Of a stretch of 64,000 nucleotides of DNA, positions 56,671-64,000 are shown in pieces. The DNA comes from RPQJ01 sp963744735. GTDB taxonomy: Bacteria; Pseudomonadota; Gammaproteobacteria; Steroidobacterales; Steroidobacteraceae. The notes beneath the pieces are model-generated. The model was given only the letters and a program-made list of their open reading frames with translations, was not told where the DNA came from and ran no database searches. The stretch spans positions 317,708 to 381,707 of the forward strand of contig CAVUVH010000001.1 of assembly GCA_963744735.1 (NCBI GenBank), read 5' to 3'. Position 1 is the first letter of the stretch. Every line of letters starts with the position of its first letter. A program made the position numbers and the translations under genes.

Positions 56671-58233
56671 TCACTTCAGCAGGCGATAATCACTCAAGCG
56701 AAACCACTTGCGGGAAAGGATGAACCCGGTCACCGGTTCCGGGGAGAGACTCGTGACCTCGTCGGTCATGTTTCTCCTGTAAAAGGCGGTGCAGGTGGCA
56801 TTCTGCCAGACCGTCTTTTGCATCTTTCGCCGCATGTCGGCGACGTATGCATCCTGAAGGTCGCGTCTGGCATCGATGGCCTTGATGCGCTTGTCCCGCT
56901 TCACGGCGCAAATGGCCTGAACGATGTAATCAGTCGCCGCCTCCATATAGGAGATCTGCGAGCTGTGTCCGGTGCCGGTGTTCGGGCCGTTCACCTTGAA
57001 ATAGTTGGGGTAACCGGAGACGGTGATGCCCTTGTAGGAGACTGTCTCCTGCTCCCATTCGCTGTTGAGGTTGCGGCCGCCCAGCCCATGCACCTGAAAC
57101 GTCAACGCTTTCTTCATGTCCGAATAGGCGAAGTAGCCCGTGGCGTAGATGATGACGTCGAGCGGGATATCCTTGCCATCCTTCGTCCGGATGCCCTGGG
57201 GCGTGATGCATTCAATCCCGCTGATGTCCACGTCGACATTGTCGAGGGACAGCGCGGGGAGATAGGTGTTGGTCGGTATGAGCCGCCGGCAGCCCAACTC
57301 GTAATCGGGCAGCATGTGCTGCCGCAACTTGTCGTCGTTGATGTACGTGTCCAGGTGCTTCTTCAATCTTCTCCGGTAGTGATCCTTCATGAGCCGACTG
57401 ATCCCGGATATCCCCGGGTAGCGGCGAAAAGCGACGAACCGGATATCGTAGAAAGCAAACACGAGCAAACGGATGATGTGCCTTACGCCCGGAAGCGTTC
57501 GAACGAAACGCTCCAAGGCACCGTAATGCCGGTCCGAGCGCGGGAGAATCCACTGCGCCTTGCCCATGAACAGGGTCAACCGCGACACCTTGCCGGCTAT
57601 GGACGGCACGATCTGGGCGGCTGAACATCCTGAGCCGATCACTCCGACACGTTTTCCCTCATAGGCCACGGAGTGATCCCAGTGCCCGGAATGGAACAGC
57701 GATCCTTTGAAGGTTTCCGCGCCTTTGATCCTGGGAGTGTGCGGGTTCGCCAGCACCCCACTGGCGTCGATCACGAAACGGGCGGTATACCTCTCGCCTG
57801 ACTGAGTCTCCACGTGCCACAGCAATTCGCGCTCGTCAAAAGCGAGCCTGGTCACTGTCTGGTTCGTGCGGGCGTACTTTCGCAAACCGAACTTGTCGAT
57901 GACGTGGTTCGTGTATGCGAGCAATTCGCTTTGCGGGGCAAAGGATTTCCTGAACGGATAGGGTATGAACGAGATGCAGTAGAGGCTGGTCGGAACGTCC
58001 ACCTCTGCGCCGGGATATGAGTTGACCTGCCAGGTGCCGCCCAACTCGGAACTTCTTTCCAGCAAGACAAAGTCGTTGCATCGCTTTTTCTGCAATCGGA
58101 TGGCCGCCAACAGCCCGGAGAATCCGGTCCCGATGATCACGGTCTCGACCTGTCGAGGCTGCGTCGGGTTCCCGGCGTGCACAGATACCTCTCTCGATGC
58201 GGCTTGCTCCGATGCGCTCATCTTCATGCTCAT
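56671..58233 (-). CDS. Flavin-containing Baeyer-Villiger-type monooxygenase
   Basis: 520 residues, one frame, start MSMKMSASEQ (an extra 18 residues upstream are possible). FAD motif VIIGTGFSGLLAAIRL and ERSSELGGTWQVNSYPGAEV, then the Baeyer-Villiger fingerprint FKGSLFHSGHWD (F-x-G-x3-H-x3-W), NADPH motif VGVIGSGCSAAQIVPSI, and the C-terminal ATGYFAYSDM. Expected reaction: NADPH- and O2-dependent insertion of oxygen into a ketone, often cyclic or steroid-like. Base composition is lower in GC than its neighbours, suggesting recent transfer. Confidence 0.92.
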   Translation of the reverse strand: MSMKMSASEQAASREVSVHAGNPTQPRQVETVIIGTGFSGLLAAIRLQKKRCNDFVLLERSSELGGTWQVNSYPGAEVDVPTSLYCISFIPYPFRKSFAPQSELLAYTNHVIDKFGLRKYARTNQTVTRLAFDERELLWHVETQSGERYTARFVIDASGVLANPHTPRIKGAETFKGSLFHSGHWDHSVAYEGKRVGVIGSGCSAAQIVPSIAGKVSRLTLFMGKAQWILPRSDRHYGALERFVRTLPGVRHIIRLLVFAFYDIRFVAFRRYPGISGISRLMKDHYRRRLKKHLDTYINDDKLRQHMLPDYELGCRRLIPTNTYLPALSLDNVDVDISGIECITPQGIRTKDGKDIPLDVIIYATGYFAYSDMKKALTFQVHGLGGRNLNSEWEQETVSYKGITVSGYPNYFKVNGPNTGTGHSSQISYMEAATDYIVQAICAVKRDKRIKAIDARRDLQDAYVADMRRKMQKTVWQNATCTAFYRRNMTDEVTSLSPEPVTGFILSRKWFRLSDYRLLK

Positions 58234-58417
58234 CCAATCCGTCGTGGCAGGTGCTGCTGCAACCCGCGGCCGCACGGGTCGTGGCATGCATTACCCTGTG
58301 AGACGTCAGAGCCCGGGAAAATCAGTCGCCCTCCTGGAACCCTGCTTACGAAGCTCTCCCTGTTGGAATTCGGCAGACGGTTATCCGATGTGACCGCGTT
58401 GACGTTGAATGCGCCGT

Positions 58418-58469
58418 GCGATGGATCGGGGACAGTCCCCGGGCCAGGGGACAGTCCCCGATCCATCGC
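58418..58469. repeat. Inverted repeat 1 upstream of the groEL terminator
   Basis: Two 23-bp arms (58418-58440 and 58447-58469) are reverse complements with one mismatch, spacer GGGCCA. Each arm contains GGGGACAGTCCCC, itself a near-palindrome. The motif type GGGGACAGTCCCC is a common short interspersed element in gammaproteobacteria. Confidence 0.85.
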
Positions 58470-58486
58470 TCAGGCGCGGTCGATCA

Positions 58487-58562
58487 GGCGTTCGTTCCGG
58501 GTCTTCCCCGGGCGAGCGTGTCTGCCGTTCCGCTCGCCCGGGGAAGACCCGGAACGAACGCC
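58487..58562. repeat. Perfect 32-bp inverted repeat upstream of the groEL terminator
   Basis: 58487-58518 is the exact reverse complement of 58531-58562, with a 12-base loop (58519-58530). No U-tract follows either arm, so it is not a standard terminator. Lies between the monooxygenase start and groEL stop, 17 bases after inverted repeat 1. Confidence 0.95.
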
Positions 58563-58624
58563 CTCACCGACCGACCGTCCGAAGGCTGCCGCTTCCAGCA
58601 TCGCGGGTGATCGGAAAGAGAACG

Positions 58625-58654
58625 AAAAAAAGGGCCGGCGTTTCCGCCGGCCCT
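58625..58654 (-). terminator. Rho-independent terminator of groES-groEL
   Basis: A 10-bp stem (58631-58640 with 58645-58654) around TTTC, followed in the minus-strand direction by a U-run (complement of A58625-A58630). Lies 55 bases downstream of the groEL stop. Confidence 0.9.
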
Positions 58655-58709
58655 CTTCGTCTCTTGATGCGCGTCCTTCAGCAGGCTGCGCATGGCAAGC
58701 GACCAGAGC

Positions 58710-60359
<1,650 letters not shown>

Positions 60360-60402
60360 TGCAGTGTTCTCCGGAATTCGTTGGTTGTTTGCGGGCGGGC
60401 GA

Positions 60403-60705
60403 TTACTTCTCGAGCACCGCCATCACGTCTTCTTCGCGCATGACGAGGTATTCCTCGCCATCGACCTTCACTTCGGTGCCGCTGTACTTGCCGAAGAGGA
60501 TGTGGTCGCCGACCTTTACGTCGAGCGGACGAACCGTGCCGTTTTCGAGGATCTTGCCCTTGCCCACCGCAACGACCTTGCCGCGGATCGGCTTCTCGGC
60601 GGCGGAGTCGGGGATCACGATGCCGCCGGGGGACTTGGTCTCGGCGTCGAGCCGCTGGATGATCACGCGGTCGTGAAGCGGACGAATCTTCAACTTGTCA
60701 GCCAT
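60403..60705 (-). CDS. groS: Co-chaperonin GroES
   Basis: 100 residues from the ATG at 60705 (MADKLKIRPLHDRVIIQRLD), with the mobile loop KSPGGIVIPDSAAEKP, KVVAVGKGKILENG and GDHILFGKYSGTEVKVDGEE. A GGAG ribosome site precedes it. The longer in-frame start at 60771 would read through the promoter region and CIRCE-like element and is rejected. Confidence 0.98.
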   Translation of the reverse strand: MADKLKIRPLHDRVIIQRLDAETKSPGGIVIPDSAAEKPIRGKVVAVGKGKILENGTVRPLDVKVGDHILFGKYSGTEVKVDGEEYLVMREEDVMAVLEK

Positions 60706-60760
60706 TGCTGAAATCTCCGTGTTGGTATGTTCAGCCGTAAGGGAAATCGCGGGGCGGGTG

Positions 60761-60787
60761 TTAGCACTCACCCCTGTCGGCTGCTAA
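60761..60787 (-). promoter_or_regulatory. Degenerate CIRCE operator of groES-groEL
   Basis: TTAGCACTC (60761-60769), 9-base spacer, GGCTGCTAA (60779-60787). The first arm is perfect for the HrcA-binding CIRCE (TTAGCACTC-N9-GAGTGCTAA), the second differs at two positions. Lies between the -10 of the promoter and groES. Confidence 0.7.
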
Positions 60788-60814
60788 TGATAGGGGGAGA
60801 TGCGCTGAATTCAA
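60787..60814 (-). promoter_or_regulatory. Promoter of groES-groEL, sigma-32-like
   Basis: On the minus strand, CTTGAATTC... reads TTGAAT (60814-60809), 16-base spacer ending CCCCC, then TATCAT (60792-60787). The pattern CTTGAA-N-CCCCTAT resembles heat-shock sigma-32 promoters and also works as a sigma-70 site. Confidence 0.6.
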
Positions 60815-61097
60815 GTCCCGGACCGGAATTAGGTCTCAGGCTGGACACCTTTCGAGGAAACCCGGCAGGGGGCCGTTGGCCGTGGTAACAGAATGATTTG
60901 GAAGAACATTTCCGCTGAATTTCCGTGCATCAGCATGGCTGGAATGCAGTGCAGCCCGCATGAGAGCCAGGCGTCAAAGTCCGGGCGGACCGCATGAACC
61001 ACCGGCCGAAATGGTCGCCGCCGGCCCGGCGGGAGGGCATCATGTCGGCTTCAGCCGGGTCGCCGAGGCGATCCGGATCGCCGGAGGCATGCCAAGA

Positions 61098-63348
61098 ATG
61101 GTTCTCAACTTCGCGCGCCGCATCGCGCTGCTCGTCCTGCCGTGGCTCACGCTCGGCGTCTCGCAGGCAGAAGAAACGTTCCTTCCGCCAAAGGAAGCCT
61201 ACAAGTACACGGTGGAGGCCGCACAGGGCGACGTCGTGGTCCGGATCGACATCCAGCCCGGCTACTACCTCTACCGTGATCGCCTCGGGCTGGAATCCGC
61301 GACCCCTGGCGTCACGATCGGCGTGCCCGACTTCCCCGTCGGCGAAGACCACGAAGACCAGTACTTCGGCAAGCAGGTCATCTATCGCGGCGCGATCGCC
61401 GTGGCCGCCAAGCTCGGGTTCGACGGACCGCCGCGACCCTTCGACCTGACCCTCAAGCTCCAGGGCTGCGCGGACGCCGGCCTCTGCTACCCGCCGCAGC
61501 GATGGACGAGCCGCGTCGAGGTGGCAGCGGCAGATGTGGCCCCGCCCACTCCTGCTGCCGCCAGCAGCGTCGAACGCAAGGGCTTCGACCTGAAGCGGCT
61601 GCTTTCAGGCGGGCCGAAATCAGAAGGCGACTTCCTCCCGGCGGACCAGGCCTTCGTGCTCTCGACCTCGAGCGACGCCGCGGACCGCATCACGCTGCGC
61701 TGGGACATCGCGGACGGCTACTACCTCTATCGCGACAAGGTGAAGATCGTCTCGACCGACGGGTCCGCGCAGTTCGGCCAGCCGGACATTCCGGGCGGCA
61801 AGACACAGCACGACGACTACTTCGGCGAGCAGGTGGTATTCGTTGGCGAGATGCAGGCGGACGTGCCTGTCGCCGCGAAGCCCGGTACTCGCGAGGTCGC
61901 ACTGACCGTCACCTACCAGGGCTGTGCGGACGCCGGGCTCTGCTATCCGCCGATCAAGAAGCAGCTGACCGTGGAACTGGCCGCCCCCGGCACTGCCGCT
62001 GCAGCTCGCAGCGGCGGCGCAACGCCGCGCATGCAGTCCGAGCAGGACCTGCTCGCGAACAAGATCCGCAGCGGCAGCCTGCTGGCGGTGCTCGCGACGT
62101 TCTTCGGCGCGGGACTGCTGCTCGCCTTCACGCCCTGCGTGCTGCCGATGGTCCCGATCCTGTCGGGGATCATCGTAGGCGCCGGCCGCGACCGGCCCGT
62201 GTCGCGCGGCCGCGCGTTCTCGCTGTCGGTCGCGTACGTGCTCGGCATGGCGCTCACCTATACGATCGCCGGCGCCGCGTTCGCCGCGGCGGGACAGCAG
62301 GCCAGGCGTTCTTCCAGAAGCCGTGGATCATCGTGCTGTTCGCCGCACTGTTCGTGCTGCTGGCGCTCGGCATGTTCGGCGTGTTCAACCTGCAGGTGCC
62401 GGCCGCGTTCCAGTCCAGGGTCGCCGACATGACCAACCGGCAGAAGCAGGGCACGCTGCTCGGCACGGCCGTCATGGGCGCCTTGTCGTCGCTGATCGTG
62501 ACGGCCTGCGTCGCACCGCCGCTGGTAGCGGCACTTGCGGTCATCGGCCAGAGCGGCGACGTGTTCCGCGGCGGAGCGGCGCTGTTCGCCCTGAGCCTCG
62601 GCATGGGCGCCCCACTGCTGCTGGTTGGCGCATCGGCCGGCCGCTTGCTGCCGAAGGCTGGACCGTGGATGGACGCCGTGAAGGTGGCGTTCGGAGTGAT
62701 GATGCTCGGCGTCGCCGTCTGGATGGTCGGGCGCATTCTCCCCGGCCCGGTCACGCTTGCGCTGTGGGCGGTCATCGCGTTCGTTGCCGGTTACTACCTG
62801 TTCACGCTGGGCAGCCGGGACGCGAAAGGCGGGGCGACCATTGTCCGCCGCGGCCTCGGCGCGCTCGCCGTCGTGTATGGCCTGCTGATGCTGGTCGGCG
62901 CGCTCGTCCGGGCGCAGCAACCCGCTGCAGCCGCTCGCCGGGTTCGGGACGCCGCAGCAAGGTGGCCGCGAAACAGCTCGGGTTCACGCGCATCAAGACC
63001 GTCGCGGATCTCGACCGGGCGCTCGAGGCGGCCAGGGCTGCGGGCCGGCCGGTGATGCTGGATTTCTATGCGGACTGGTGCGTGTCCTGCAAGGAGATGG
63101 AGCACCGCACGTTCACCGATCCGGGCGTGCAGGCCGCGCTTGCGCGAGCGACACTGCTGCAGGCTGACGTCACTGCCAACGACGAGGCGGACCAGGCGCT
63201 GCTGCAGCGCTTCGGGATACTCGGCCCGCCGACCATCGTGTTCTTCGGGCCTGACGGCGCGGAGCGCACGGACTACCGGGTGGTGGGATTCAAGTCCGCG
63301 GACGAATTCCGCACTCACGTCACGAAGGCATTCGGGAGCGGCACTTGA
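61098..63348 (+). CDS. dsbD: Thiol:disulfide interchange protein DsbD with duplicated N-terminal domain, two frameshifts
   Basis: About 750 residues. Start at 61098 (MVLNFARRIALLVLPWLTLG) is 10 bases after GGAGG; signal peptide ends VSQA. Two successive DsbD-alpha domains occur, each with a DxxxGYYLYRD(K/R) motif and QGCADAGLCYPP, then about eight membrane helices with the redox Cys pair (FTPCVLP near 62130 and VTACVAPP near 62510), and a C-terminal thioredoxin-like domain with CVSC (near 63085). Carries electrons from cytoplasmic thioredoxin to periplasmic substrates. Frame changes near 62297 and 62935. TTGA overlap with the next gene. Confidence 0.9.
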
Positions 63349-63998
63349 AGCCGCTGACGCTGGCGATCGTCGTCACCGGCGCTACGGCCGCGGGAGCAGC
63401 CGGGTACCTGGCGTACGACGAGTGGTCGAAGCTCTCGAAGACGCCGCCGCCGGTCGAGGCGCCGGTCGAGGCGCCCGCCGCGCAACTCGCCGCGACGCTT
63501 CCCGACTTCCAGCTCGCGGACCGCGCGGGCGAGATGCGCTCGCTGGCCCACTGGTCGGGCAAGTCGCTGATCGTGAACTTCTGGGCAACCTGGTGCGCGC
63601 CCTGCCGGCGGGAGATCCCGCTGCTCGAGAAGCTGCAGGCCCGTTACGGGCCCGAAGGATTCCAGGTGATCGGGATCGCCGCCGACTACCGGGACAAGGT
63701 CATCGCGTACGCGGACGAGATCAAGCTCACATACCCGCTGCTGATCGGGGAACAGGAGGCACTCGATGCCGCGACGGCGTTCGGAGTGGAGGCTGTCGGG
63801 TTCCCGTTCACGATTTTCTCGGACCGCCAGGGACGCATCGTCGCGGCGCACGTCGGGGAGCTGCACGAGGCGCAGGCCGACGTCATCCTCGGTGCGGTGC
63901 GCAGGGTGAACGCCGGGACGATCTCGCCGGAACAGGCGCGGGCCGAGATCGAGGCGGGCCTCGCGGCCATACCGCACGTGGATGGCGACGCCGAATGA
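63345..63998 (+). CDS. TlpA/ResA-like periplasmic thiol-disulfide oxidoreductase
   Basis: 217 residues from a TTG overlapping the dsbD stop. An N-terminal anchor (LAIVVTGATAAGAAGYLAYD) is followed by a proline-rich linker and a thioredoxin domain with NFWATWCAPCRREIPLLEKL (CAPC active site) and the cis-Pro segment VGFPFTIFSDRQG. Probably receives electrons from DsbD, to which it is translationally coupled; may serve cytochrome c maturation or oxidative protection. The stop lies two bases before the window edge region. Confidence 0.93.
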   Translation: MKPLTLAIVVTGATAAGAAGYLAYDEWSKLSKTPPPVEAPVEAPAAQLAATLPDFQLADRAGEMRSLAHWSGKSLIVNFWATWCAPCRREIPLLEKLQARYGPEGFQVIGIAADYRDKVIAYADEIKLTYPLLIGEQEALDAATAFGVEAVGFPFTIFSDRQGRIVAAHVGELHEAQADVILGAVRRVNAGTISPEQARAEIEAGLAAIPHVDGDAE

Positions 63999-64000
63999 GC

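Noticed and set aside
56363..56674. A 103-residue minus-strand ORF beyond the monooxygenase
   Set aside because: Arg/Ser-rich, no ribosome site or family likeness, in a low-GC non-coding stretch.
60403..60771. A longer GroES start giving 122 residues
   Set aside because: The additional 22 residues come from the CIRCE-like and leader region; the ATG at 60705 has the ribosome site and canonical N-terminus.

Overview
The window is GC-rich, gene-dense DNA from a Gram-negative gammaproteobacterium. The gene neighbourhoods (ftsYEX beside rsmD-coaD; radC-rpmBG-mutM-coaBC-dut; pyrE divergent from an exonuclease III and an AmpG-type transporter), the outer-membrane FadL and LCAT-like proteins, and a Baeyer-Villiger-type monooxygenase fit an uncultured Xanthomonadales/Nevskiales/Steroidobacterales-like lineage. 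That placement is inference from gene order and protein look only. Many genes, including essential ones such as ftsE and dsbD, are broken by single-base frameshifts that restore perfect family homology on both sides, so the sequence looks like an error-bearing (noisy long-read or low-coverage) assembly. Coordinates of frameshifted genes are given from the true start to the true stop across frames.

Layout. 1-8.9 kb: housekeeping: ftsY-ftsE-ftsX (minus), a heavily broken Pla-1/cef-type lipase, rsmD-coaD, radC, rpmB-rpmG, mutM. 8.9-17.2 kb: coaBC-dut, pyrE/xth divergent pair, AmpG-like permease, Rieske protein, MarC, TrmB, HdeD-like protein, and intergenic hairpin repeats. 17.3-30.4 kb: accessory metabolism and stress genes (flavoprotein dehydrogenase, YcaQ-like protein, M20 peptidase, RhlE, DODA-type dioxygenase, GST with divergent LysR regulator, ExoD, amidohydrolase, an unknown lipoprotein, Ca2+/Na+ antiporter).

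30.4-47 kb is the most unusual part. A minus-strand, tightly spaced run of five genes encodes an ECF-like sigma factor, a secreted caspase-fold (metacaspase-like) peptidase, a secreted trypsin-like protease with a C-terminal row of Asp-rich calcium-binding-type repeats, a single-pass membrane protein in the position of an anti-sigma factor, and a secreted TPR-CHAT protein of about 2,340 residues. Thus three protease-fold proteins (caspase, trypsin, CHAT) lie in one transcription unit headed by a sigma factor. Divergent from it is a secreted beta-sandwich protein that has a clear paralogue 3 kb away next to an LCAT-like lipoprotein lipase. I infer an envelope-located proteolytic signalling or self-destruct cascade; function is unproven.

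47-52 kb: an unknown lipoprotein, a polytopic DUF2298-like membrane protein, and a GtrA/GtrB-type glycosylation pair, then tRNA-Gly(CCC) with its own promoter. 52-58 kb: Crp/Fnr regulator divergent from an alkylsulfatase-like metallo-hydrolase, FadL-type porin, and a lower-GC flavin monooxygenase. 58-64 kb: two striking inverted repeats, groES-groEL with a sigma-32-like promoter and a degenerate CIRCE operator, then dsbD and a TlpA-like thioredoxin.
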